Shown in pieces: positions 8,882 through 18,461 of a DNA stretch of 36,534 nt (position 1 is the stretch's first letter; the number at the start of each line of letters is the position of its first letter). The stretch comes from a virus, in IMG/VR virus record IMGVR_UViG_3300025646_000152, positions 1 to 36,534 of that record. One strand, 5' to 3'. The notes under the pieces are model-generated. The model was given only the letters and a program-made list of their open reading frames with translations. It made no database searches and was not told the DNA's origin. A program made the translations under genes and the position numbers.

Positions 8882-11800
8882 TGGGCCTTCTTGACAGGAC
8901 GAGAAGCTCTGGGAGTGGTGCTTCGTATGGCCAGTCAAACAGGTTTAACATCCCTACCCCGGAGCCAGTAGATCCAAACGACTGGAACATTTCCCCATCG
9001 TCCAACAGTCTAAACGTTGGGACACCTCGTCGGTCTAGCAGCCAGTCAACCCCGTGGGAAGACAGGGGGTTTCCTGAGCGTGTAGCGTATGACGCACTCG
9101 CTCCTGGATCTGGGATCGCTGGGGTAAGACCAGGATACCTCTCAACTCAGACAAACGCTTACAGGACCCCAGGACTTGATTTATCAGGGGCAGCTCCGGT
9201 GGCCGCTTCTGGGCTTGAGACTGCCTTTAAGGCTCCGGGATATGCCGCCGAGCGTCCGATCGCTGCCGTCAACATGATTACTAGGGGCCAGGGAGAAAAG
9301 GGAGCAATTGACGTTGCGTCCGATATCATTCGTGCCACTCCATTGTTAAATGAGCTAGTTGGTGGATTTGGCAACTTCTTAAATGGAAACGCTCAGACAG
9401 CGTTTATTAATTCCTTTACAGCTTCAACCTTGCTTCAATATCGAAAAGATATTGAAGCCGGGAACCTGTCTATGAAAACTACAGTTGCCAATCCAAGCGG
9501 TGGGTTTCAAACACTTGGAGAGTTTATAACCAGCGTTAAGAAAAAGGGATTTACCGACCAGGATATTTCTGATCTTTTTGCCGGGAAAAAGGGAACGTTT
9601 GATTTTGGAGACAGGGAAAAAGGCTACATGATCTCGGACAACGGGATTGTGGATATTGGCCTGCAAGTTCTCTTGGATCCAACTCTTCTTCTTAGTGCTC
9701 CCGTTAAGTTATTGTGGACAGGCGCAAAGACACTTACTGGTGGCTTTAAGGCTGCTCAAATCTTTACCGGCGCAGCTAAGACTGCTCCAATCCTTAATAA
9801 GGCAGCGGAGTCCGCACATGCCGTATCGAACGCGTGGCAGACTGGCTCGATGGCAGTTGGAAACAATGCTTACCGACTAACGCTACCTGGTTATCGCACG
9901 TCAATCAAAGAGGCAATTACTGGTACCAGGATTGGCACTACTGCAGAAGTTGCCGGTGGAATTCTCAAGGGAGCCGCAAAGTCCTACGGACGCGCACTTA
10001 CTGGCCGCGTCACATATAAGGGCTACACCCCAAGCCTGTACCAGAAATACCTTATCTCTTCCACCGCGTTCACCGCAGGTCAGGCCGGTCTTGGCGCTGC
10101 AACCGAGCTGATTGCCAATGGCGATGAGGACAACTTCTTTGTTGGCGGCCTCTACAAGTTTATCAATGACCTTGAGGAGGAGAAGCCTCTTTCCGACAAG
10201 TACCTTGCATGGAACGTTCTTTCTGCATGGAAGTACCCGTATCGAGCGGTAACATCGTCTGCTAAGGGTGCGACTGTTGGCAAAGTTCAGACTGAATTCC
10301 GAAGACTATATTCTATTGACCGAGCGCTAATCATGCGCTTGTCAGACGATATGCCAAATGCGAATAAGTCAAAGTATTCTGCTCGAGTTGCATACGTCAA
10401 AGAGAGATTTGGCGGAGACTACCCATGGAACTCATTTAAGGCGCAGATTCTCCGGTACGTTGCTTTCCACGGATCTGAAGTCCACAAGGTTAATGGTATT
10501 GCCCCATCCCTTGGTGACGCCTACAGGGTCACTCCGGGGAGCATGCCATCCTATGCAATGCACGGTGAGATGCTTTCAAAAAATGTTGATGATCACCTTG
10601 CACGACTTATTGACGAAGGGCAAATTCCCCCGGCCGCAGTTGACGAAGCAGTTGACGCATGGGTTGCAAACCTTCGAGGGGTAGAGGAGCTTACGGGCGG
10701 CGTACAGGCTAGGGTTTCTGGATCTGGAATCATTGACAACTGGGTAAGGTTCCTTCCTCTTGCCGAGCGTGTCTGGGCAACCGGAGACAATTACGGAAAG
10801 GTTGTTCTTCGAAACTTTGATGGCGTATTTGCCAAGGAGCATTGGCTCGGTTTACGAGCGGAGCTTTCTGCTGCGGCTGTTAATGGAAAGATTAGCGCAT
10901 CAAACCTGCAAAGAATTATCCAGGACAACTCCGCAGTCCTTAGCCCTGAATCTGCCCAGAATGCAAACGTATGGCGAGAGTACCTACTCCGTGATGCTGA
11001 CGAAACTTTTGACAACCTTGACTCCATTATCCAGAAAGAACTTGCTGAAGCCCCAACCCTCAATGAGCTGACCGGGCCATGGGGCGCACGAGAAGCTGCT
11101 GCCCCTGTAGATGACCTTGTAGTTCCCCGAGGACCTGTCAAAGCTGACGGAAGTCCGGATCTTGACTGGTCTCCAGATGTCACAGAAATCTTCGTCTCAA
11201 GATTCCGAGATAATATTAAAGCTCGCGTTGGACTTGAAGGAGATTTGAGCGTACAGCAGGCTCTTTCCGTTCGGGCAAACGAAACAGTTGCCGTGTACGA
11301 ACAGAACATTGGCAAGCATCTTACTGACCACGGGTACACCGTAGTAACCTCCAAGCCCGTTATAGGGGTCTGGCAAAAGAGCGCAGAGCCGTCGATGTAT
11401 ATTGCCCTACCTTCCAGGGGGGCCAAGAACCCAGCCGACGCGGGAGACCTTTCCAAGGTTTTGAAGGGTCCTCGAGAGGCTGCTGTCATTGCGTTAAGAG
11501 GCGGCAGCAAGGTCTTTGACGATCAGCAAGATGCCGTCCTCTTAGTGCTTTCAGACGAATTACGAAGATCTGCAAATTTCAAGCCAAACTACCACAGGAT
11601 GACCTTCTCTATTGGACGCGCAATGAGCGGCGAAGAATCCCAAAAAATTGTCGACGCTATTGCGGATTCCTACGGGCCTATCGGGTCAACTATCGATCGC
11701 GAAGCAGGTACCATCCAGATCATGGCAAAGACTGCCGACCTGAGCGGGCTTAAGGCCCGGGGGAGGACACTTGTCCTTGCAAAGGCAATCTCGGAGGTCA

Positions 11801-14800
11801 CTGGTGGTTCGTCCCCGACAACGAGGGTCGAGGGCGTGTATGCTGAGCTTATTGTTAACGACCTCAAGGGTGAGGCCGTATCATATTTAGGGAAGCCGGA
11901 GGTAACAGTCAGTGGAATTGAACAAGCAGCAACCAACGGAATTAACACAGGAGACGCAAGATTCTTCAGAGCCCTTGGGGACTCTGCCGAACTTCGTCCT
12001 GCCGGAATGGTGGCCGACGGAACAGGAACTGCAGGCCTCGCTGGAGCCGAAGACAGAGTCTTCCGAGGAACCGCTGGTGACCTTGATCGTCCCTTCTCCC
12101 CGTCCAACTTCTCGTCGGTAACAAAAAGTCTTTCTAAGGAGACACCGGGTACGCCGGAATACCAGGCGCTTCAAGACGAAGTTCTCGATGAACTGTCCAG
12201 GGTTGTAACTCCAGCCGAAAAGCAGCGTGTTCTTGGGGCTCTTGGGTCTGACATTTCTAGGCTTCAGAGAACCACTGAATCCGCGCGTATCCGCGCGGCA
12301 GAGGAGATGGCCGAGCAGCAAGCTTCGCGAGTCAGTGAATTTTCTAAGGGGGTCAAGCAAGCCTTCAACACGAGCGACGAAGAAGCAAATGCGCTTGCCG
12401 AGTTGTGGGACGCAGCGATGCGGTCCGAAGCTGCGGTCACTGGCCGCACAGTCAAGGATGTATACGACAGCGTGCTCTACGGCGTCATGCGTGGTGGTGA
12501 CGTAAACCCAGATGCCCTATTCGCCAAAGAGTCTGCAGTCCTTGCTGATAAGTTTGCCCGGGCAAAGACGCCTGAAGGTCTTGAGCGCGCCATCCAGGCA
12601 GCGACAGAATTTAGGCCGACCGACGACATGGTGGCTCTTGGGAAAAAGCTAAAGGACGAAAGCCTATCGGGGTATCATCCAGTTGAGGTCATCCCCGGAA
12701 GCTCGCTCAACCCTGGTGCCACAGACATTGCACTTCCGGGAGGGATGGAGTTCCTTGCAAACCCTGCCCCCTATTCGTTGGCAGACGAGGTTGTTATTCG
12801 CTCGCAGGGAATTGTCCCGTCAATGCTGCCAGATCAAATGCGATTCCAGCTTTACAGCAAGCTTTGGGCCGGAAAAACCGTAGACTTCTCTGACCCAGTC
12901 GATCTTGTGAACCGGATCTCATTTGCTCTTACAAGCGCAAACAAAACAGCGTTGCCAATTAATGAAGCTCAGTACATGGTCATTAGGGCAAGGGACCTTG
13001 ACGATGTTGGGCAGATGGCCTCGTTCGTTCGTAAGGCGCGAGATCGAGGCGTTGCCGATAAGGACATGGGGCGAGAGATTATGCGGCACTACCGCATGTA
13101 TCTTCCAGAGTCCGAAATCTCCAAGTATCCAACCGCGCCTGGGGCAGACCCAAAGTTCCGTCAGGAAAACCTTCGAAAACTTGTTGGGCCTGATGGATAC
13201 TTCCCAAACCCAGACATTCGTATCGGTTCAACTAACCAGACGCAGGCGTACCAGCGCATTGCCATGATCTCTGAGTTTGCTGATTCCAACCCAAGCTGGT
13301 TTACTATTCGCGCAGGAGAGACTGCAGAGAATCTAGCTGACCGACTTCTGATGATCAAGGGGGTTGGGGTAAAAGTCGGAAACTTTGCTGTTGAGCTTGG
13401 TCAGCCAACCACTTTGAATCGCGGCACCATTGACCTGCAAATGTCTCTTGACCTGTTCAAGGCAGCAGAGCAAAAGGGCGACCTCGCTGCACTTGTCGAA
13501 CGGCTTAATGCTGTCCCAGGAGGCAAGGCATACGCCGACACCATGGTTAAGGCGCTCCGGGGCGAGGCAGAAACGGTTAACGCACCATTCCGATCTCTTG
13601 GCGTTAGGGCGAAGATGTCTGACGAACTTGAGCGTGCATACTCGGAGATTCCGGAAAGCATCCGAACACCTCGCAAGGACATCCCCGTTTACGGAGAAAG
13701 TCCAGTGCAGGTCATGGACGAGTACCTCGGCGCCCTCCAGGCCGCAGAGGCAGCGGCTATTCCGGGACTTGCAAACGTTGGTCGCGGTGCATATCAATGG
13801 TTCCGATGGGACGCCTTCCGTGGCAAGGTCGAACCACATTCGCTGCTCTACAAGAACGCAAACAAGCTTCCACGAGCAGACTTCAATGACGTCCAGAACG
13901 GCCTCGATACCTTGCGGGCTGCAGGATTCACAAGGCCAACGGATGCCGTACAGGCGTTCAACCCAAACCTTCTCTCCAAATACTTTAAGAAGGATGGTGA
14001 GAAGGTCATTGGGTCGACCGAGTTCCTCGAGAATGGCCGCGCACTTATTAAGGGGTTTGAGGGTTCGAGCTGGACTACTGCAACCCATGAGTTTGCCCAC
14101 GTATTCCGTGGCACCCTCCTTAAGGGTGAGGCCCTGGAGGCTGCATCTAAGTGGGCCGGGGCCAAGCTTGACGATTCTGGTCGGTACGTGTGGACGCGCG
14201 CGCAGGAAGAGAAGTTTGCCGACGCGTTTAACGTGTGGCTCAGAAAGGGTAAGGCACCGATCAAGACCCTTGTGCCAGTATTTGAAAAGTTCCGTCAGTG
14301 GCTCCTTGGGCTATATGATCGCGTTAGTGGCGGCGTCTATAAGTTCTCCGACCTCAAGGGCAATAGGCTGAACCCGGAAATTGAAGCTGCGTTTGAAAGC
14401 TTGTTCCGGCGCGGCGATGATGCAGTTATCTCTCCACGAAACAAGGATCAGGAAAGCCTACTTAATATCCTGTCCAGGATGGAAGACGACCTTAAAGGAA
14501 GTGCCGGCCAGAAGGATGAGGCTCTTGCAAATGTAGCTAAGGACGCCGAGGTTGAGAAGCTTGTTCCAATGCCTCGATGGCATCCAAGCATGAAGGGAGT
14601 TGACCAAGACCTCCAGCTCCAGCTTGCCGGTCTTGGCGCTGACGTTATCAGCAAGGGCAAGTACACGCTTTCTGAGGCTCCAGGCCTTGCAATCCCTCCG
14701 GCTCCTGGCCAGGGATATATCGCACGAGTCACACAGACGAGGACTGGGCTTTATGACTCAATGATTCTTGACAATCCAATTGTATCGGGCCCGTTGCGGT

Positions 14801-16371
14801 TTATTGACTGGCTTACAAAGCCAGTTGGCGCAGGTAAGAACTCCAACACCGCAAGGCAATTCTTGTACCGCGAGCTCCTGTCAAAGGGAGCTACGGTGGC
14901 CGAAGTCAACGGATTCCTTGCCCTCCTCAAGGAGTCCGTTGACGAGGCCGTATTTATGGGGCTTCCTGTCTACAAGACAGTTGGGGCAGTTTGGCCGTCG
15001 GTCATTAACTCGAAGGCAAAGCTTGCATTCAAGGCAGATGTGGTTAAGAAGGTTGGAGAGGGAAACTTCTGGCAGCTTGTTGACCGCGCGCAATCTCGCT
15101 ACTACCGATACCTAGATACTCAGGCTGGTGTTCCTGGAGCAAAGGGATTTGTTACCAGGGCGCTTAAGGATGTATACGAGTCGTATCAGCCAACCAGGGT
15201 TTCCCAGGGCGCACGTGCCGTAAGCCGATTTGCATACCCGTTCTTCCGATTCATGCTTGACCCACGATGGTGGGCAATGAACAAGTTTGAGGCTGACGTT
15301 ATCAACGGCACGAAGTATGGCCTACAAGCCACGCGCGTGCGCGGGGCTAACACCGCCTTGGAAGATGCAGCATATGCAACGCATCGTCAGCGAGGACTTC
15401 CTGTGATGGGAGCAGAGATTGATGGAATCCCAACCTCCGCACTTGCCGGACTTGACGCTGGTTTCTCGGATATGCGACGACTAACTGGGTACGGAACTAG
15501 GGCACTTGAGGTTGCGCGCGAGCGCAATGGGGCTCAGCTCTTTCGTGAGTTTGGTGTAAACCCAAAGACCGGAGAGTTTGAGGCAGTCGAGCAGGCCATA
15601 AACTTTATTGGCCAGCGCGACCCGATCATTCGACGCCTTGGAGACGTCACGCCAGAGCAAATGCTTGAAAGGGCTGACCAACTTCGCCGAAGGCTTCTTG
15701 CACTTCAGAAGCAACAGCAGGGTAAGCCGTTGGCTCAGATCCTTGATGAGGAGCTATACGTCTGGGATCAGAAGGGCCACAGGGCGGGCATGGAGGGAAT
15801 GGCTGATGACATCCTGAAGGATAATAAGCGAGAGATGTCTCCACTCCTCCAGCGCTTGTACGAGCTAAACGAGTCCTCGTATGCATCACACATTAGCGTG
15901 CTGCGAGGCAATACCAGCCGATCTAACCTTGAAAGAATTCTTAACAGCTACTGGCTGTACTGGCCATTTAGCTACCAGCTTAAGGCCACAAGGTGGCTGT
16001 ACAATGTCCTGACTGATGCTGCCGGAGAAGGCACGCTAAAGAATGTGGTTCGACTGGAGCGACTACGCCAGATCCACATGGACCAATTTGAAAACAACAG
16101 TGAGTACGCTGCGATGTTCGAGAACAATCCGTCACTGTGGCGTACTGCACAAATGTTGCTCCCTATTACCCCGGGGGATATCGGGGTAACCCTGTCACGA
16201 GGTCCAAGGTATCTTGGTGGCGCACTTGGGGTTTTCCCTGAGTATGCCGCCCAGGACCCGATCAGCATGGCAGGAAGAATGATGGTACTCGGCCCGAGCT
16301 ACACGCTCGAGCTGCTGTCCCAAGCAGGACGAGAGGGGACATTTGATGTGCTCCCCTTCGTCGGAGATTAG
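8881..16371 (+). CDS. Giant polyvalent-type virion protein with zincin metallopeptidase domain (2496 aa)
   Basis: The largest gene here, about 7.5 kb with an uninterrupted frame, overlapping the previous stop by one base. Residues 1-60 are Ser/Gly-rich. A segment with VDIGLQVLLDPTLLL (about 255-275) precedes Ala/Gly-rich hydrophobic stretches. Residues 1736-1740 are HEFAH, a zincin HExxH site, followed by EEKFADAFNVWLRKGKAP starting at 1776 and then FEKFRQWLLGLYDRV. This layout is that of the metallopeptidase found in large polyvalent proteins of phages and conjugative elements; E1776 or E1777 is the candidate third zinc ligand. The C-terminal 400 residues are helical with aromatic hydrophobic patches (YWLYWPFSYQLKATRWLYNV). 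I infer it is packaged and ejected with the DNA and may cleave host or phage proteins. Confidence 0.75.
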   Translation: MGLLDRTRSSGSGASYGQSNRFNIPTPEPVDPNDWNISPSSNSLNVGTPRRSSSQSTPWEDRGFPERVAYDALAPGSGIAGVRPGYLSTQTNAYRTPGLDLSGAAPVAASGLETAFKAPGYAAERPIAAVNMITRGQGEKGAIDVASDIIRATPLLNELVGGFGNFLNGNAQTAFINSFTASTLLQYRKDIEAGNLSMKTTVANPSGGFQTLGEFITSVKKKGFTDQDISDLFAGKKGTFDFGDREKGYMISDNGIVDIGLQVLLDPTLLLSAPVKLLWTGAKTLTGGFKAAQIFTGAAKTAPILNKAAESAHAVSNAWQTGSMAVGNNAYRLTLPGYRTSIKEAITGTRIGTTAEVAGGILKGAAKSYGRALTGRVTYKGYTPSLYQKYLISSTAFTAGQAGLGAATELIANGDEDNFFVGGLYKFINDLEEEKPLSDKYLAWNVLSAWKYPYRAVTSSAKGATVGKVQTEFRRLYSIDRALIMRLSDDMPNANKSKYSARVAYVKERFGGDYPWNSFKAQILRYVAFHGSEVHKVNGIAPSLGDAYRVTPGSMPSYAMHGEMLSKNVDDHLARLIDEGQIPPAAVDEAVDAWVANLRGVEELTGGVQARVSGSGIIDNWVRFLPLAERVWATGDNYGKVVLRNFDGVFAKEHWLGLRAELSAAAVNGKISASNLQRIIQDNSAVLSPESAQNANVWREYLLRDADETFDNLDSIIQKELAEAPTLNELTGPWGAREAAAPVDDLVVPRGPVKADGSPDLDWSPDVTEIFVSRFRDNIKARVGLEGDLSVQQALSVRANETVAVYEQNIGKHLTDHGYTVVTSKPVIGVWQKSAEPSMYIALPSRGAKNPADAGDLSKVLKGPREAAVIALRGGSKVFDDQQDAVLLVLSDELRRSANFKPNYHRMTFSIGRAMSGEESQKIVDAIADSYGPIGSTIDREAGTIQIMAKTADLSGLKARGRTLVLAKAISEVTGGSSPTTRVEGVYAELIVNDLKGEAVSYLGKPEVTVSGIEQAATNGINTGDARFFRALGDSAELRPAGMVADGTGTAGLAGAEDRVFRGTAGDLDRPFSPSNFSSVTKSLSKETPGTPEYQALQDEVLDELSRVVTPAEKQRVLGALGSDISRLQRTTESARIRAAEEMAEQQASRVSEFSKGVKQAFNTSDEEANALAELWDAAMRSEAAVTGRTVKDVYDSVLYGVMRGGDVNPDALFAKESAVLADKFARAKTPEGLERAIQAATEFRPTDDMVALGKKLKDESLSGYHPVEVIPGSSLNPGATDIALPGGMEFLANPAPYSLADEVVIRSQGIVPSMLPDQMRFQLYSKLWAGKTVDFSDPVDLVNRISFALTSANKTALPINEAQYMVIRARDLDDVGQMASFVRKARDRGVADKDMGREIMRHYRMYLPESEISKYPTAPGADPKFRQENLRKLVGPDGYFPNPDIRIGSTNQTQAYQRIAMISEFADSNPSWFTIRAGETAENLADRLLMIKGVGVKVGNFAVELGQPTTLNRGTIDLQMSLDLFKAAEQKGDLAALVERLNAVPGGKAYADTMVKALRGEAETVNAPFRSLGVRAKMSDELERAYSEIPESIRTPRKDIPVYGESPVQVMDEYLGALQAAEAAAIPGLANVGRGAYQWFRWDAFRGKVEPHSLLYKNANKLPRADFNDVQNGLDTLRAAGFTRPTDAVQAFNPNLLSKYFKKDGEKVIGSTEFLENGRALIKGFEGSSWTTATHEFAHVFRGTLLKGEALEAASKWAGAKLDDSGRYVWTRAQEEKFADAFNVWLRKGKAPIKTLVPVFEKFRQWLLGLYDRVSGGVYKFSDLKGNRLNPEIEAAFESLFRRGDDAVISPRNKDQESLLNILSRMEDDLKGSAGQKDEALANVAKDAEVEKLVPMPRWHPSMKGVDQDLQLQLAGLGADVISKGKYTLSEAPGLAIPPAPGQGYIARVTQTRTGLYDSMILDNPIVSGPLRFIDWLTKPVGAGKNSNTARQFLYRELLSKGATVAEVNGFLALLKESVDEAVFMGLPVYKTVGAVWPSVINSKAKLAFKADVVKKVGEGNFWQLVDRAQSRYYRYLDTQAGVPGAKGFVTRALKDVYESYQPTRVSQGARAVSRFAYPFFRFMLDPRWWAMNKFEADVINGTKYGLQATRVRGANTALEDAAYATHRQRGLPVMGAEIDGIPTSALAGLDAGFSDMRRLTGYGTRALEVARERNGAQLFREFGVNPKTGEFEAVEQAINFIGQRDPIIRRLGDVTPEQMLERADQLRRRLLALQKQQQGKPLAQILDEELYVWDQKGHRAGMEGMADDILKDNKREMSPLLQRLYELNESSYASHISVLRGNTSRSNLERILNSYWLYWPFSYQLKATRWLYNVLTDAAGEGTLKNVVRLERLRQIHMDQFENNSEYAAMFENNPSLWRTAQMLLPITPGDIGVTLSRGPRYLGGALGVFPEYAAQDPISMAGRMMVLGPSYTLELLSQAGREGTFDVLPFVGD

Positions 16372-16382
16372 GAGGAACGCTC

Positions 16383-16931
16383 ATGGAGGAACAACTCGCC
16401 GTTCAGGGTGGGGATACTAGCGCCAGCGCATCTGCGCCCGCAGCCCCTTCGCCAGAAATCGAGAAGGTCCGAGAGGAGTTCGAGTCCCGGTTTAAGGGAC
16501 TACAACGCGTAATTGCTGAAAAGGATGAGGTCCTCAGCAAGGCGCAAGCAGAACTGAAGGAGCTAAAGACCGCCGGCCTGTCCGAGGATGAGCGGGCACA
16601 GCTCCATCAGAAGGAATTGTCTGAACAGCTTGACAAGCTGTCTCGAGAGAATGAGCTTCTAAAGCTCAGCCGGGATTACCCGGACGAGATGCCAGTGTTT
16701 GAAAAGCTTCTTCAGGCCGATAGCACAAAGACCCAGTTGGAAACAATTCGGGAAATCCGAGCTGCTATCGCGAAGGCCCAGACTCCTGCTAAGCAGGAGG
16801 AAACTGAAGTCCCGGACGTAAATCCAATCAACCCTCCGCGCCGTGATTTCGGAGGTGTAGTCATGCCAGACGGTACGACACTCACCGAAGATATCGCCGA
16901 TAGGATCTTGAAGACCTTTGGCAAGCGCTGA
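16383..16931 (+). CDS. Scaffolding protein
   Basis: A 182-residue acidic protein with AGGAGG eight bases before the ATG. Residues about 25-105 are a long charged coiled coil (KVREEFESRFKGLQRVIAEKDEV, then KELSEQLDKLSRENELLKL). The tail contains a Pro-rich linker and the helix TEDIADRILKTFGKR. Size, coiled coil, basic C-terminus and position directly before the major capsid gene are the usual marks of a head scaffold that templates prohead assembly and is then removed. Confidence 0.8.
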   Translation: MEEQLAVQGGDTSASASAPAAPSPEIEKVREEFESRFKGLQRVIAEKDEVLSKAQAELKELKTAGLSEDERAQLHQKELSEQLDKLSRENELLKLSRDYPDEMPVFEKLLQADSTKTQLETIREIRAAIAKAQTPAKQEETEVPDVNPINPPRRDFGGVVMPDGTTLTEDIADRILKTFGKR

Positions 16932-16940
16932 GGATTAGGC

Positions 16941-16956
16941 GGGAGGGCAACCTCCC
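16941..16956 (+). promoter_or_regulatory. Hairpin in the major capsid gene leader
   Basis: GGGAGG-GCAA-CCTCCC forms a perfect 6-bp stem capped by a GNRA tetraloop, 16 bases before the capsid ATG. There is no T-run, so it is not a terminator. It could stabilise a processed capsid mRNA 5' end. A separate Shine-Dalgarno (TAGGGA) lies downstream and stays free. Confidence 0.55.
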
Positions 16957-16971
16957 AACGTAGGGAATAAA

Positions 16972-17919
16972 ATGACAGATGCACAGTTCGCTTCGTCTGC
17001 ACTAAGTGCAGCGATTACGTTCAAGGTCCAGAAGAAGGTCCTTGAGAACCTGCGCGCAGAGCTGGTCTTCGCTGACCAGGCTTACGCAGAGCAGGGTGAC
17101 TTCATGCCAGGGTTCGACACGCTCAAGTTCGTGAGCGTTCCTGACCTTAGCTTCTCCGGAACGACGACCCCTCTTACCGAGGGTACTCGCCCAGACAAGC
17201 GCAGCATGTCGATCTCGACGGTCTCAGTCTCCACGGAACAGTACGGCGATCTTATTTCGATCACCGATATTGCCAAGGTAAAGAGCCCGCTTGAGATTAC
17301 TTCAATTGCTTCGGAGCGCCTCTCGCGCGTCGCGGCTCAGGCGATCGATAAGATCACCCGAGATATCGTGGCCGCCGGTGGTACCGCTTTCTACGCAACT
17401 GAATCAAACGGCGATGCCAACACGACTCGTGCTGGCCTCTCGTCAACGGCCAAGCTCAAGGCTGCGGACCTCCGCAAGCTTCGCGCGACGATGTACAAGA
17501 ACAGCATCCCAACCTTCGGGGACGGATACTACCGATTGTGGATCTCGCCTGAGCAGGGCTTCGATCTCCGCAACGACACCAATACGGGTGCGTTCATCGA
17601 TGTGAACAAGTACGCCACGCCGGAGACCCTCCTCCGTGGTGAGCTTGGCCGCATGGAAGGCTTCCGCATTATGGAAGTTGTCAACACGGCAACCTTCGCC
17701 AGCACCACGACGGTTCACGCGGGCATCGCCCTCGGAAACATCAAGGGCTGGGGCGCGGGTGAGCTTCAGACGCTCAAGACGTATTACGTGGCCCCAGGCG
17801 GGGATCACCAGGATCCGCTCGGACAGGAAGAGCTGATCGGCTTCAAGGTCAACTTCGGTTGCGCCGTGCTGTCGAACAGCTACTACTATCGAGTAGAGTC
17901 TGCAGCAACTTCGCTGTAA
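16972..17919 (+). CDS. Major capsid protein (N4-gp56-like)
   Basis: A 315-residue protein with the HK97-fold pattern of the N4-gp56 capsid family. It has an N-terminal helix (FKVQKKVLENLRAELVFADQAY), an extended segment (TTPLTEGTRPDKRSMSISTVSVSTEQYGDLISITDIAK), the spine-helix region LSRVAAQAIDKITRDIVAAGGTAFY and a C-terminal beta region (GFKVNFGCAVLSNSYYYRVES). It follows scaffold and precedes a capsid accessory gene, the standard head order. The structured leader just upstream and the very regular codon use fit a highly expressed structural gene. Confidence 0.88.
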   Translation: MTDAQFASSALSAAITFKVQKKVLENLRAELVFADQAYAEQGDFMPGFDTLKFVSVPDLSFSGTTTPLTEGTRPDKRSMSISTVSVSTEQYGDLISITDIAKVKSPLEITSIASERLSRVAAQAIDKITRDIVAAGGTAFYATESNGDANTTRAGLSSTAKLKAADLRKLRATMYKNSIPTFGDGYYRLWISPEQGFDLRNDTNTGAFIDVNKYATPETLLRGELGRMEGFRIMEVVNTATFASTTTVHAGIALGNIKGWGAGELQTLKTYYVAPGGDHQDPLGQEELIGFKVNFGCAVLSNSYYYRVESAATSL

Positions 17920-17937
17920 TACTGAAAGGACTATAAA

Positions 17938-18405
17938 ATGGTAGCACGAAGAAGCATTCGAGCTGCAGTAAGCAAGAACGAAGTTCTTGCCACTGCGGAT
18001 GATCTCGATGGCACGACGGACAATACCCAGGCATATGATGTCACGGGTGTTGATCGATTGGTCATCGTTCAGGTAAACGATGGTACGGCTGGAACGGCCG
18101 GGATCGACGTTGTCGAGTACAGCAAGGATGGTGGCGTGACCTGGTCCGCTGCCACCGATGTGCTCGCTGTCGCTTCTGACGATTCGACCGGTACGGCCCT
18201 GGCCGGTGGCGCGTTGAACGCCGCTGGTGTTGAGCCATCCGGAGCCGCTGTATTTAAGTGCGGTCCCTTCGAGGGTCCGACTGCTGTCCGAATTGGTCGC
18301 AAGACGACTGATACGACCGGCACGACTTGGGTTACCGGAGCTCCAACCGTATACGCTTTTGCGATCGGTGGAGTCCCTGGCGACCTGACGGCACTAGCGG
18401 TTTAA
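17938..18405 (+). CDS. Capsid decoration / head accessory protein candidate
   Basis: A 155-residue, Gly/Thr/Ala/Val/Asp-rich beta protein (DRLVIVQVNDGTAGTAGIDVVEYSKDGGVTWSAATDVLAV) starting 19 bases after the capsid stop with AAAGGA as ribosome site. Small beta-sandwich proteins directly downstream of the major capsid gene commonly bind the outer head surface. No specific family motif is visible, so the role is inferred from position and composition. Confidence 0.55.
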   Translation: MVARRSIRAAVSKNEVLATADDLDGTTDNTQAYDVTGVDRLVIVQVNDGTAGTAGIDVVEYSKDGGVTWSAATDVLAVASDDSTGTALAGGALNAAGVEPSGAAVFKCGPFEGPTAVRIGRKTTDTTGTTWVTGAPTVYAFAIGGVPGDLTALAV

Positions 18406-18420
18406 GCTAGGAGTGGTGAA

Positions 18421-18442
18421 CCCGGGGGCTTCGGCCCCCGGG
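18421..18442 (+). promoter_or_regulatory. Strong intercistronic stem-loop (UUCG)
   Basis: A perfect 9-bp GC stem (CCCGGGGGC / GCCCCCGGG) with a UUCG tetraloop sits between the capsid accessory gene and the connector gene. No T-run follows, so simple Rho-independent termination is unlikely. A partial attenuator or a 3' stabiliser for the abundant capsid message is more plausible. Confidence 0.6.
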
Positions 18443-18461
18443 GGATCCGATTGGAGAATAT

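Noticed and set aside
13333-14371. Long frames on both strands (minus 13333-14100, plus 13430-14371) inside the giant virion gene
   Set aside because: They are shadows of the 2496-residue frame, with Arg/Ser/Cys-rich composition and no ribosome sites.
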